NCBI GenBank assembly: GCA_964440295.1
Contig: CAYTRT010000030.1
Span: 1 to 14,889, forward strand
Origin: CALIKS01 sp964440295
GTDB lineage: Archaea; Thermoproteota; Nitrososphaeria_A; Caldarchaeales; Calditenuaceae
Length of the DNA: 14,889 bases
Direction of reading: 5' to 3'
The notes under the pieces were generated by a model. It was given only the letters and a program-made list of their open reading frames with translations. It searched no databases and was not told the origin of the DNA. Shown piece after piece: positions 1 to 7,261 of the stretch (within the stretch, counting starts at the first letter, position 1; the number at the start of each line of letters is the position of its first letter). Both the position numbers and the translations under genes were made by a program.

Positions 1-113
1 TGGTTAGGGCTTGGCTGGAGATGAACTTTCAATTCTCTCTATGAGATTCAGATAATTGTAGACGAGATGATGAATATGGGATTCATAAACTTTCAATTCT
101 CTCTATGAGATTC
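1..113 (-). CRISPR. Leader end of a CRISPR array (two repeats visible)
   Basis: Two identical copies of a repeat lie at 26-49 and 90-113 (24 bases; identity extends to 26 if the preceding AA at 24-25 and 88-89 is counted). They are separated by a unique spacer of about 38-40 bases, and bases 1-23 are part of the next spacer. On the minus strand the repeat begins GAATCTC and ends ATTGAAAG, the 8-base crRNA 5' tag known from Pyrococcus and Sulfolobus type I systems. The array is therefore read leftward, its leader is on the right, and the spacer at 50-87 is the leader-proximal, presumably newest one. The array continues beyond the left edge, so its length is unknown. The neighbouring csa1-cas1-cas2-cas4 operon diverges from the leader. 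Confidence 0.93.
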
Positions 114-265
114 CGTAGCCTTTTTCCGTCTTTTAAGCCCTATTGAGGCATTCTAGTTGTTGATTCTTCTTAATGGGCCTGATCCGGCCGATTCGTATAA
201 AAGTGTGTATGGTCAGTATATAAATATTAGGTATTACCATAAACACCGCAAGTATCCATAGTTAA
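114..265 (-). promoter_or_regulatory. CRISPR leader and array promoter
   Basis: This is the gap between the first repeat and the csa1 promoter. It has no ORF and is rich in A/T tracts. On the minus strand a TATA-like element, GGCTTAAAAG, occupies 130-139, about 25 bases before the first repeat, so a transcript would start at or just inside that repeat. Two further AT-rich stretches (about 197-205 and 217-231) could be alternative boxes or sites for a leader-binding regulator. The role is inferred from position and the AT content. Confidence 0.6.
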
Positions 266-276
266 TTTTTTATTTA
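266..276 (+). promoter_or_regulatory. TATA box of the cas adaptation operon
   Basis: The T-rich box TTTTTTATTTA is centred about 27 bases before the ATG at 298. Transcription would begin at the start codon itself, giving a leaderless csa1 mRNA, and this supports choosing ATG 298. Confidence 0.5.
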
Positions 277-297
277 TCTCCCCAAATTAGTTATTGG

Positions 298-1227
298 ATG
301 TTCTTTCTAGATTCTTTAGAGGTTGACCGTGTTCTTCGCCAGTTAAAGGGTATATACGGTGTTGTTAGTGATGATCTGAGGGGCTGGAACTGGTCGAGCG
401 AGACCTTATCTCCTTCCCTTGAAGGCATCTACCTAGGTGTTTCAGAGATAACGAATAGATACTGCCCAACTTACCGCGACATTTATCTGAAACGCGTCCT
501 AGGAATTCCCGCGCCACACAGCTACAAGACCGTTAAGGGATGGATATACCACGCAGTATGTAAAAAAGTCGTCGAGAAGACTAAGTCGAAGCTATACCTT
601 GAAGGATTAATGAATGGTTCCAAACTATATACATCACTGATCACAGACAAGAAAGACGTAGTAGAGAAGATATTTGAAGGATACGGCATCTCAAAGTATC
701 TACCCCCTCAAGACATCGACAAAATATGGAGAGAAGCAGAAACCCTTTACAATTTCCTAGCGCTTCAGGCCGCCTCTAAGCTCGATAAAGTATTGTCTAA
801 AGTATCCAGCCAAGACCTAGAGAGCATCATTCCCAGAGTAACCTCAGTAGACGTTGAGAGAATTGTCAACGGCCAGTTACTCGGACTCTCAAGCGAACTG
901 AGAGTTGACATGTTCGCTGATAAGAGAATAGTGATCGAGATCAAGACAGGCGATATAAGGGATTTCCACAAATATGCAGTAACAGGCTATGCCCTAGCAG
1001 TGGAGTCAGACCTTGACATACCAATCGATTATGGCATAGTATCATACATATATGTTAAAGACGAATACGTAAAGACAAAGAACAAAATATACTTCATAAG
1101 CGATGAGTTGAGAAGAGAGTTTCTTGAGATGCGTGATGAAGCATTCAACATAATCCATAGAGGCGTGGACCCAGGTAAACCATCAACCTGCCCAGAGTAC
1201 TGCGTGTATTACGGAGTGTGCAAATAA
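298..1227 (+). CDS. csa1: CRISPR adaptation protein Csa1 (Cas4-like, subtype I-A)
   Basis: Csa1 is a Cas4-related protein with a PD-(D/E)XK nuclease fold and an Fe-S cluster, found in crenarchaeal I-A adaptation operons and thought to help process or select prespacers with Cas1, Cas2 and Cas4. In the 309 residues the nuclease core is visible as D204 in ELRVDMF and E214/K216 in VIEIKTG. The probable cluster cysteines are C56 (RYCPTYRD) and C298, C302, C308 at the end (TCPEYC and GVCK). Length and motif order fit the family. The ATG at 298 sits where leaderless transcription from the upstream TATA box would begin. The gene is first in a rightward operon, and its stop overlaps the cas1 ATG in the sequence TAATG. 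It diverges from the CRISPR leader. Confidence 0.9.
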   Translation: MFFLDSLEVDRVLRQLKGIYGVVSDDLRGWNWSSETLSPSLEGIYLGVSEITNRYCPTYRDIYLKRVLGIPAPHSYKTVKGWIYHAVCKKVVEKTKSKLYLEGLMNGSKLYTSLITDKKDVVEKIFEGYGISKYLPPQDIDKIWREAETLYNFLALQAASKLDKVLSKVSSQDLESIIPRVTSVDVERIVNGQLLGLSSELRVDMFADKRIVIEIKTGDIRDFHKYAVTGYALAVESDLDIPIDYGIVSYIYVKDEYVKTKNKIYFISDELRREFLEMRDEAFNIIHRGVDPGKPSTCPEYCVYYGVCK

Positions 1228-2231
1228 TGACTTTAAAGATAGTTCTCTCAGACTACGGATACCACATATCTAAGAAGGGTGGATTGCTAGTGATAGCTAA
1301 GGCAGATGGATCGAAGAAAGAAATGAGTATAGGAAATGTCTCAATGATTTTAGCAAATCTTAAAGGATTAAGCATTAGTGGAGAGGCATTAAAACTGATG
1401 CTCATGCACGGCGTCCAATTAATCCTACTCTCAAAGGATAAACCGATTGGAAAGATTCAGCCAATGATGCTTAAGTCTCATGTCAGATTAAGGAAAGAAC
1501 AAGTAAAAGCTCAAGAAGACGTCCGCGGACCCAAGATAGCCCAAACAATAATTCTCAACAAGATATTTAACCAGATAAAAGTCTTAAAACGACTTTCAAG
1601 AACAAGCTTCATCTCAGTGCAAGAAACAATAGAAGGAAAAATTCAGCAAATATATTCAATCTACAAGGGCATTTCAGAGAGTGGAATAGATGCTAGAAGC
1701 TGGCTGATCTCAAAAGAAGCCGAGGCATCTAGACATTATTGGGATGCCATAGCTGGTATAATTCCTAAAGAAATTGGTTTTACAGGTAGGAAAAAGAAAT
1801 ATGAAAACCCTGAAGACCCTCTTAACCTTTCACTAAACTATCTCTACACACTCTTAATGTATCAAGTATGGTATGCTGTCGAATTATCCGGGCTAGACCC
1901 ATTCATAGGATACCTACACGAAGACAGCAACAGGAGGCCAAGCCTAGTAATGGATATCATGGAGGAATTTAGACAACCTGTAGTCGACTACCCTTTGATA
2001 AAGTATCTTCTAAAACATAGGGCAGTTAAAGCGATAGATGATGAGAAGAAGCTCGTAGATTCTTTCAGAAAAGAATTGCTGCAACTCTTCTTCGACACTT
2101 TAGAGAAGAATGTAAGCTTCATGAATAGAGCCGCACCTATCAAAGCCCATATACGCTTACAACCCATCAGACTTGCAAAATACTTACTTGGCTACACCGA
2201 CAAATATGTATGCTTCGACATAGTGATGTAA
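1227..2231 (+). CDS. cas1: CRISPR-associated endonuclease/integrase Cas1
   Basis: Cas1 is the metal-dependent integrase that, with Cas2, inserts new spacers at the leader end of the array. The ATG at 1227 gives 334 residues; a GTG at 1218 would add three. In the ATG numbering the catalytic Glu is E164 in KEAEASRHYW. The His is H231 in GYLHEDSNRR, and the acidic site is D243 (with E246) in LVMDIMEEFRQP. All three metal ligands are present, so the enzyme looks active. The N-terminal beta domain and alpha-helical C-terminal domain fit the usual length of about 300-340. Translation is coupled to csa1 by a one-base overlap (TAATG), and cas2 follows after four bases. Confidence 0.96.
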   Translation: MTLKIVLSDYGYHISKKGGLLVIAKADGSKKEMSIGNVSMILANLKGLSISGEALKLMLMHGVQLILLSKDKPIGKIQPMMLKSHVRLRKEQVKAQEDVRGPKIAQTIILNKIFNQIKVLKRLSRTSFISVQETIEGKIQQIYSIYKGISESGIDARSWLISKEAEASRHYWDAIAGIIPKEIGFTGRKKKYENPEDPLNLSLNYLYTLLMYQVWYAVELSGLDPFIGYLHEDSNRRPSLVMDIMEEFRQPVVDYPLIKYLLKHRAVKAIDDEKKLVDSFRKELLQLFFDTLEKNVSFMNRAAPIKAHIRLQPIRLAKYLLGYTDKYVCFDIVM

Positions 2232-2235
2232 GTAA

Positions 2236-2517
2236 ATGTATACGCTAGTAATCTATGATATAACTGATGATGAAGTAAGGATGAAGATTGCTGAAGCATG
2301 TAGAGAGGTTGGCCTCGTCAGGATACAGAAAAGCGCATTCCTAGGAACCATAAATTCTCAACAAAGAAAAAACCTAGAGATAAGATTAAGAAAGGTTCTA
2401 GGACAAAACAAGGGGAACATTCAAATCTTCGTAATATGCGAAGCAGATATATCGAATAGGAGAATCGTCGGAGAAACAGTAGAATATGACGAGGAAGAAG
2501 GTGTAGTGTTTTTATAA
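2236..2517 (+). CDS. cas2: CRISPR-associated protein Cas2
   Basis: Cas2 is the small ferredoxin-like dimer that bridges two Cas1 dimers in the integration complex. The 93 residues begin MYTLVIYDITDDEVR, with the conserved Asp at D8 after the first strand, followed by the amphipathic helix and the RIQKSAFLG strand typical of Cas2. Length is normal. The ATG at 2236 is four bases after the cas1 stop, and the TAA abuts the cas4 ATG directly (TAAATG), so all four genes appear to be one transcript. Confidence 0.95.
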   Translation: MYTLVIYDITDDEVRMKIAEACREVGLVRIQKSAFLGTINSQQRKNLEIRLRKVLGQNKGNIQIFVICEADISNRRIVGETVEYDEEEGVVFL

Positions 2518-3108
2518 ATGAATATGAATGAAGAAAACTACATAACACCAATACACGTGAGAGACTACTTGTTCTGTCCATCTCTCTTTTACTATAAACA
2601 CATAATGGGGATAAACGAGCCAACCACAGAATCCATGAAAGAGGGGATAAGAGAATTTACAAAAGACCTCGAGAGATGGGAAGAGAGAAAGACTCTGTTA
2701 AACAAGAAGAGAATACATGTCGATAAAATGTTATTTAACCTAACAATAGTCTCTTCAAAATATAAAGTTCGAGGAATAGTAGATACAGTTTTCTGGTCAA
2801 ATAATAAATTACATATATTAGAAATAAAGGCAACTGAATCAGAGAAGCTATTTCCAGACCATCTATACCAGACAGCAGTATACGCATTAATTGCCGAGGA
2901 AGCATTTAGAGAGCCAGTTTACAAGATACTGGTCTTCTATAAAAAGTCGGAAAAGTGGTTTGAGAAACGATTCACATACCAGCTTAGACACTACACCATA
3001 AGGCTAATCGAGAAGATCAATAAAATAATAGATTGTGGAGACGTACCAGAACATAAGTGGACAAATAAATGCATAAGCTGTTTCTATAGAAATCTTTGCT
3101 ATGGATAG
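2518..3108 (+). CDS. cas4: CRISPR-associated exonuclease Cas4
   Basis: Cas4 is a RecB-like nuclease with a 4Fe-4S cluster that trims prespacers and helps define their PAM end before Cas1-Cas2 integration. The 196 residues show the N-terminal Cys motif VRDYLFCPSLFYYKH (C20). The nuclease core is D89 in RGIVDT, E102/K104 in LEIKAT and the QTAVYAL motif (Q118, Y122). The C-terminal cluster cysteines are C185, C188 and C194 (NKCISCFYRNLC). All key residues are intact. ATG 2518 directly follows the cas2 stop; ATG 2524 is an alternative two codons in. It is the last gene of the adaptation operon, which therefore carries two Cas4-family nucleases, Csa1 and Cas4. Confidence 0.95.
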   Translation: MNMNEENYITPIHVRDYLFCPSLFYYKHIMGINEPTTESMKEGIREFTKDLERWEERKTLLNKKRIHVDKMLFNLTIVSSKYKVRGIVDTVFWSNNKLHILEIKATESEKLFPDHLYQTAVYALIAEEAFREPVYKILVFYKKSEKWFEKRFTYQLRHYTIRLIEKINKIIDCGDVPEHKWTNKCISCFYRNLCYG

Positions 3109-3230
3109 GCAAGAATTCAGAAGTCAGCACGAAAAATTTAAACAAAAAGGCCAATAGAAACACAAGTATAACCAAACTATCCATTATTACATACAGAGGT
3201 TTGCTTATAAATCTCGTATATAAAATATGC

Positions 3231-3745
3231 CTATTGACCCCCTAGTTTTAGAGGCTGTAAAGCTCGTCGGGCATTTACCGTCTTTGTACCCCTGACGTAT
3301 GCCCTGGCTGGGTCTGAGTTGAGGTCTATGTCTCCGACCTTTAGCGATAGGCATTCATCGAGTCGTAGGCCGCATGCCCACATCGTCCAGCACAACGGCC
3401 TCTTGGTGGGCCGCAGGAAATTTAGGATGTGCCAAACTTCGTTTTTGTGAGGGGACGGACATCCTTCACTACTTGTTTTCGCGGCAGAAGTCTCGAGCTG
3501 ACGGTTATTATATGAGGTGTTTTGGTACTTTAAAAATGCCTTGACTCCTGTTAGGTAGGAGTGGATCGTCTTTGGCGCCCTGCCCTCCTCATGCAGCCTC
3601 TTAAGAAACTTGGTTATTGCGGCGTCAGCACCCCTCTTGGGGGGATGAACAAAGCATGCTTCTCGCCTCGAGACCCATTGACCTCGAAGAACCTCTTGAC
3701 GCCCAGCTCGTATAGAGGAGCCGTCTTCTCGGCTTCAAGCTCCAA
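3231..3745 (-). pseudogene. Decayed tyrosine recombinase (integrase) relic
   Basis: Minus-strand reading frames here join into a tyrosine recombinase. First comes TAPLYELGVKRFFEVNG, then the core-binding domain (AITKFLKRLHEEGRAPKT, SYLTGVKAFLKY), then LLPRKQVVKDVRPLT in another frame, then NEVWHILNFL and ACGLRLDECLSLKVGDIDL, which carries the box I catalytic Arg. Frame breaks are needed near the C-run at 3631-3634, near 3489-3497 and at the T-run 3442-3446. The last frame ends at TAG 3231-3233, before the HxxR motif and the catalytic Tyr, and no continuation is visible in 3109-3230. It cannot make an active enzyme. The frame is open up to 3835, but TTG 3745 is the only obvious start. It is probably the remnant of an integrated element; some frame breaks at short homopolymers could be sequencing errors, but the missing C-terminus could not. 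Confidence 0.8.
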
Positions 3746-3835
3746 AGGTCTATAAGATCGCTCTGCACATATGAACCTTGACCCGACATTGTGCGCAACG
3801 GTAGGAGGGGCAGACCCGCTAAAAAGGCTAGCGTA

Positions 3836-4705
3836 CTAGTGCGGCCGTGGTCTAGCCTGGACTAGGACGTGGGCTTTCCGAGCCCAATACCCGGGTTCAA
3901 ATCCCGGCGGCCGCATAATTCTATTTTTTGCGATGAAGATGCAGGCTTCTGCGCCTTGTGCGGTGCAGGCCTGTTCTTTTACTTCCCATTCTCCGCCCAT
4001 GATTTCTGAGATGTAGCCTGCCAAGAATCCTCTTATGAGGTGTGATGATGGGTGTTCTATTCTTCCTTTTAGTGTCGTGCATTCTATGAGTCCGCGGATC
4101 CTTAGCTTGAAAGTGTCTGTGTCCTGACGCTCTATTTCTATGCTGTGGCACCAGCCCAGGGATGCTAGTGGTATGACTTCGAGCGGCGTCCTACCGCCCA
4201 TGTTTGGGAGTATCTTCTTGAAATATTTCGCCTCTGCCTTACCTAGTGGGACGCCCAAGTGGTAGAGGAAAGCTTGGGCTCCGCTTTCTCCTAGCTTCTC
4301 GTAGAGACTGGTTAAGAGTTCTGCGAGCTCGTTCTCCGTGATTACTACTGCCCTAAACTCGTAGACGCCTAGCTCTGAGTAGAATGGCGCTATTGATGTC
4401 TGTTCTGGCTCGTGTTTATGCATGAGCACTCTTATCACGCTTCTCTTCTTCTCTATGATCTTTAGCAGTCCCTCAATCTGATCGTCCGAATAGTCGCCGA
4501 CGTCTACGAATATTATTACTTGGCACGTCTGTTCAGGCGTCATCGCTACGTTTGAAACTATGCCGACGATGTTTAGTCCAGCGGCTGATATTACTTCGAA
4601 TGCAGATACGAGCGCGCCGGGAGTGTTCTCGAGTTCTAGATAGATGCTTCTAAGACCCTTCTCTGGGATAGAAGCTATGAAGGGCAGTATAAACCGCTGT
4701 GTCAT
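3836..4705 (-). CDS. ACT-V4R domain ligand-binding regulator (3' end antisense to tRNA-Gly)
   Basis: The 289-residue frame has an N-terminal ACT domain (about residues 18-97, with YLELENTPGALVSAFEVISA) and a C-terminal V4R domain (about 115-260), which ends in the characteristic VKEQACTAQGAEACIFIA. ACT domains bind amino acids and V4R domains bind small hydrophobic ligands, so this is probably a small-molecule sensor or regulator; its ligand is unknown. ATG 4705 fits a minus-strand TATA box (GCTTATTAGC, 4726-4735) with leaderless transcription. The last 25 or so residues, including MRPPGFEPG, are the antisense translation of tRNA-Gly at 3841-3915 and are not part of either domain. One extra base in the A6 run at 3924-3929 would give a stop immediately after FIAKK. 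So the true protein may be about 260 residues, or the overlap may be real. Confidence 0.85.
   Translation of the reverse strand: MTQRFILPFIASIPEKGLRSIYLELENTPGALVSAFEVISAAGLNIVGIVSNVAMTPEQTCQVIIFVDVGDYSDDQIEGLLKIIEKKRSVIRVLMHKHEPEQTSIAPFYSELGVYEFRAVVITENELAELLTSLYEKLGESGAQAFLYHLGVPLGKAEAKYFKKILPNMGGRTPLEVIPLASLGWCHSIEIERQDTDTFKLRIRGLIECTTLKGRIEHPSSHLIRGFLAGYISEIMGGEWEVKEQACTAQGAEACIFIAKNRIMRPPGFEPGYWARKAHVLVQARPRPH
3841..3915 (+). tRNA. tRNA-Gly (anticodon UCC)
   Basis: A 75-base cloverleaf folds cleanly. The acceptor stem is GCGGCCG with CGGCCGC (3841-3847, 3908-3914), the discriminator is A3915, and the D-arm begins at GTCT. The anticodon stem TGGGC/GCCCA encloses the loop TTTCCGA, so the anticodon is TCC (Gly). 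The T-arm is CCGGG-TTCAAAT-CCCGG. There is no intron and no encoded CCA. An A-rich box (TAAAAAGG, about 3820-3827) about 20 bases upstream is a likely promoter. The tRNA lies fully inside the antisense of the 3' end of the ACT-V4R reading frame. Confidence 0.95.
3924..3929 (+). terminator. T-run terminator of tRNA-Gly(UCC)
   Basis: Six T residues nine bases after the mature tRNA 3' end form a typical archaeal T-tract stop. The same six bases are an A-run inside the oppositely oriented ACT-V4R gene, just where its V4R domain ends. Confidence 0.55.
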
Positions 4706-4894
4706 AGATGATGAGGGCGTAAGAAGCTAATAAGCATTCATTTAATTTTCCAAAAAAAACAATATCTTTATTAAGAATTCTCAACGATTCGACCTGTTAG
4801 GCGAAAAAATTAGCAACTAAGCTTTTCGAAAAATTTCAGAAATATTCTTTCGAGTAAGTGAATGTAGATTACTTGGCTTGTGTCTTTTTATTTC

Positions 4895-5980
4895 ATGGCT
4901 GTCAGGGTAGTGGGGATTGACCCCGGTACTAGGAGCTTCGACATACTTGGGCTTGAAGACGGCGAGGTCTTCCTCGACGAGTCTATACCATCCACGAGGA
5001 TAGCTGAGGAGCCTGAAGTGCTGGCGCATCTATTGATGAGTGCCGGCCCCCTAGACCTTGTGGTTGGGCCTTCTGGATATGGCCTACCTCTCAAATACAT
5101 ATCTGAGCTGACTGACGATGACCTCTTCCAGTCAGTCCTCGTGAGGCCAGATGATGTCGAGATTCCGGTACTGGTGGGCTTGACGAGGGCCGTGAAGAGG
5201 TTGAAGAACACTGGGCTAAACATCGTCTTCATTCCAGGAGTAATCCAGCTGCCGACCGTGCCCGAGCATAGAAAGATAAACGCGATAGACATGGGGACAG
5301 CGGATAAGCTCTGCTGCGCAGTCCTAGCAGTATACGATTATTCTAGGCGGCATGGAGTATCGTTCGAGGAAGTCTCGATAATCCTGCTGGAGATAGGGTT
5401 CGGATACAACGCGGGCATAGCGATCGAGAAGGGGAGGATAGTCGACGGCATAGGCGGGACGAGGGCAGGCCCGGGGTTCCTAACCTCAGGAGCGATGGAC
5501 GGAGAGGTCGCATACCTACTAGGCTCATTCAGCAAGGCGACACTCTTCTCAGGAGGCGTCAGGACAATAGTCGGCGATGAGAACCTCATGCCCGAGGACT
5601 TCCCAAGAAGAGCAAAGACAGAGAAGAACGCAAAGCTCGCATGGGAAGCATTCATGGAGGGACTCGAGAAGACCGCGAGGGCGCTACAGACATCAGTAAA
5701 GAGACCCGAGGCAATCATAATCTCTGGAAGACTAAGCAACATTCCAGAGATTTACATCGAGCTATCCGAGAGACTCTCAGGCATAGCAAGAGTAGAGAGA
5801 TTAGTCGGGCTACGGGCGAGGGCTAAGGCTGCGGCCCAAGGAGCCGCCCTGATCGCCGACGGACTTGCAGGCGGAAGAGCAAAGAGCCTGATCGACCACA
5901 TGCAGATAGCGGAGGCGTCTGGAACCGTGCTCGACCACGTATACATCGGAGACCTAAGGAGAAAGTACGCGGGAAAATAA
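4895..5980 (+). CDS. DUF1464 family protein (predicted acid kinase, actin-like ATPase fold)
   Basis: The 361-residue protein begins MAVRVVGIDPGTRSFDIL, a phosphate-1 loop of the ASKHA (actin/sugar kinase/Hsp70) fold. It has a phosphate-2-like segment, LLEIGFGYNAGIAIEKG followed by GGTRAGPGF, and an adenosine-site-like strand, EAIIISGRLSN. These and the overall length match the archaeal DUF1464 family, described in databases as a predicted butyrate kinase; I know of no firm experimental function. ATG 4895 is preferred over GTG 4880 because the conserved strand begins directly after it. It is divergent from the ACT-V4R gene, with about 190 AT-rich bases between them. Codon and base use shift within the gene, the second half being much richer in A on the coding strand. 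Confidence 0.8.
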   Translation: MAVRVVGIDPGTRSFDILGLEDGEVFLDESIPSTRIAEEPEVLAHLLMSAGPLDLVVGPSGYGLPLKYISELTDDDLFQSVLVRPDDVEIPVLVGLTRAVKRLKNTGLNIVFIPGVIQLPTVPEHRKINAIDMGTADKLCCAVLAVYDYSRRHGVSFEEVSIILLEIGFGYNAGIAIEKGRIVDGIGGTRAGPGFLTSGAMDGEVAYLLGSFSKATLFSGGVRTIVGDENLMPEDFPRRAKTEKNAKLAWEAFMEGLEKTARALQTSVKRPEAIIISGRLSNIPEIYIELSERLSGIARVERLVGLRARAKAAAQGAALIADGLAGGRAKSLIDHMQIAEASGTVLDHVYIGDLRRKYAGK

Positions 5981-6008
5981 CTACGTGAGACGCTGCGTGG
6001 CTTAAAAA

Positions 6009-6016
6009 TTTATAAG
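6009..6016 (+). promoter_or_regulatory. TATA box for the PRC-barrel/DUF4013 pair
   Basis: TTTATAAG, inside an AT-rich patch at 6002-6016, predicts a start site near 6038-6041, a few bases before the GTG at 6046. The transcript would carry both zinc-ribbon genes. Confidence 0.5.
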
Positions 6017-6045
6017 CGCCCCGTAAATCAATATTTTGTAAAAGC

Positions 6046-6390
6046 GTGGTTAATTTGAGTAAAAAATATTTCAGGAGAGACGAGATCGTGGGTAAGGAAA
6101 TTATCTCAGACGCAGCAGTAAGGTTGGGCAAGGTCAAAGACATCGGCTATGATCCAGAGGGTAAAATAGTTCTAATATACGATAAGCAGGATGGAGGAGA
6201 AGAAGCCATTCAGTCATCACAGATAATAGCCTTTGGGGACGTCGTGCTCGTAAGGTCAGCGCCAGAGACTGAGTCGCCCACAAAGCCACAAAAAAGCGAG
6301 GCATCGCTAAAGTACTGCCCAAAGTGCGGAAAGGCAAACCCGCCAGAAATGCTTTTCTGCACGGCGTGTGGAACAAGGTTGGGAGAGTGA
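6046..6390 (+). CDS. PRC-barrel domain protein with C-terminal zinc ribbon
   Basis: The 114 residues consist of a PRC-barrel-like domain (about 8-70, with DEIVGKEIISDAAVRLGKV and a following hairpin), a short polar linker rich in Pro/Ser/Lys, and a zinc ribbon with C91, C94, C105 and C108 (CPKCGK, FCTACG). PRC-barrels are small beta-barrel adaptors that bind RNA, protein or pigment partners; here the ribbon suggests a docking role. No target can be named. GTG 6046 is close to the predicted transcription start; TTG 6055 is an alternative. The next gene starts seven bases after the stop and also ends in a zinc ribbon, so the two are probably co-translated and may act together. Confidence 0.75.
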   Translation: MVNLSKKYFRRDEIVGKEIISDAAVRLGKVKDIGYDPEGKIVLIYDKQDGGEEAIQSSQIIAFGDVVLVRSAPETESPTKPQKSEASLKYCPKCGKANPPEMLFCTACGTRLGE

Positions 6391-6397
6391 GCAAGCC

Positions 6398-7156
6398 ATG
6401 AAACTAGAGGATAATCTGAAAGACTCATACAACTACGCCACCAAACTATTCAAAGACGTAGGAAGACTAATCATACTCATAATACTAAACATAATACCAA
6501 TAGTCAACTTCATCGTCTCCGGATACTTCGCAAGAGTGATAAGAGAGTCTCCGAGGTCAGATGCGCCGCCACCGCTAGAAAAATATGGAGAGCTCTGGAT
6601 AAGCGGGGCTAAAATTTTTGTAGTCACGCTCGTCTACATGATAATACCCATAGGACTGATAAGCGCAGGCGCCGCCTCATCGATAGTCGGAGCATTCATG
6701 CCCCTTACAGGTCTAGGCATAGTAGGCGCAATAATGGTAGTCATAGGCATCATCTTGGCCTTCCTAATAATGATAATAGCAATCATGGCAATCACCCACA
6801 TGGCTAAGACAGGGAAATTAGGAGATGCCTTCGACTTCAGCAGGATACTCTCGATAATCAAGAACGTAGGATGGCCAACCTACATACTCTGGATAATCGT
6901 AATATTCGTCATAGGGCTAGTCCTAGCAGGCATATCGTCCATACCATACGTGGGCTGGATCCTAGCAATGATAATTTCCCCGTTCTTTGTAGTCTTCATA
7001 GGAAGATCAGCCTCAATAGTATATGAGTCCGGAACAACGGGAGCACCAGTAGCTCCAACGACGACGGCGGCCGGCGGCCGATTCTGCGGCTACTGCGGAA
7101 ACCCACTAGGCCCAGATGACAAATTCTGCGGCAAGTGTGGAAGACCAGTCAAATAA
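6398..7156 (+). CDS. DUF4013-like membrane protein with C-terminal zinc ribbon
   Basis: From ATG 6398 the protein has 252 residues. About five hydrophobic segments are visible at residues 23-45, 73-98, 105-133, 161-181 and 183-203. The gene-family resemblance (a DYNYATKLFKDVGR-like start, a polar loop after the first segment, and small-residue-rich helices) fits DUF4013 membrane proteins, whose function is unknown. A Thr/Ala/Pro linker leads to a zinc ribbon with C230, C233, C244 and C247 (FCGYCGNPLGPDDKFCGKCG). An upstream GTG at 6368 in the same frame would overlap the previous gene; ATG 6398 is preferred because it follows the stop at 6388-6390. A T-run at 7184-7190 may end the transcript. 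Confidence 0.75.
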   Translation: MKLEDNLKDSYNYATKLFKDVGRLIILIILNIIPIVNFIVSGYFARVIRESPRSDAPPPLEKYGELWISGAKIFVVTLVYMIIPIGLISAGAASSIVGAFMPLTGLGIVGAIMVVIGIILAFLIMIIAIMAITHMAKTGKLGDAFDFSRILSIIKNVGWPTYILWIIVIFVIGLVLAGISSIPYVGWILAMIISPFFVVFIGRSASIVYESGTTGAPVAPTTTAAGGRFCGYCGNPLGPDDKFCGKCGRPVK

Positions 7157-7261
7157 AAAAGAAAACACACCACAAGACTAGCAACTATTTTTTAAAATTA
7201 AAACCACAGAGAAGAGTACCTCCGAAAAAATAATAAATCAATGTAAGCATAGATGCTAAAC

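Noticed and set aside
3148..3240. Inverted repeat CAATAG/CTATTG after cas4 as a terminator or att site
   Set aside because: Only six bases per arm and about 75 bases apart in AT-rich sequence; not distinguishable from chance.
3561..3755. Plus-strand 64-codon open frame
   Set aside because: It lies antisense to the integrase relic, whose minus-strand translation has recognisable domain motifs; the plus-strand frame shows none and has no promoter.
3836..3915. Functional peptide domain in the tail containing MRPPGFEPG
   Set aside because: It is the antisense translation of a tRNA T-arm and anticodon arm, a well-known source of spurious conserved peptides.
4706..4720. C/D-box sRNA (GATGATGA-like C box upstream of the ACT-V4R gene)
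   Set aside because: No CTGA D box or C'/D' pair at the required spacing.
4888..5742. Two 134-codon minus-strand frames opposite the DUF1464 gene
   Set aside because: Ser/Thr/Pro-rich antisense shadows without motifs or start signals; the plus-strand gene is well supported.
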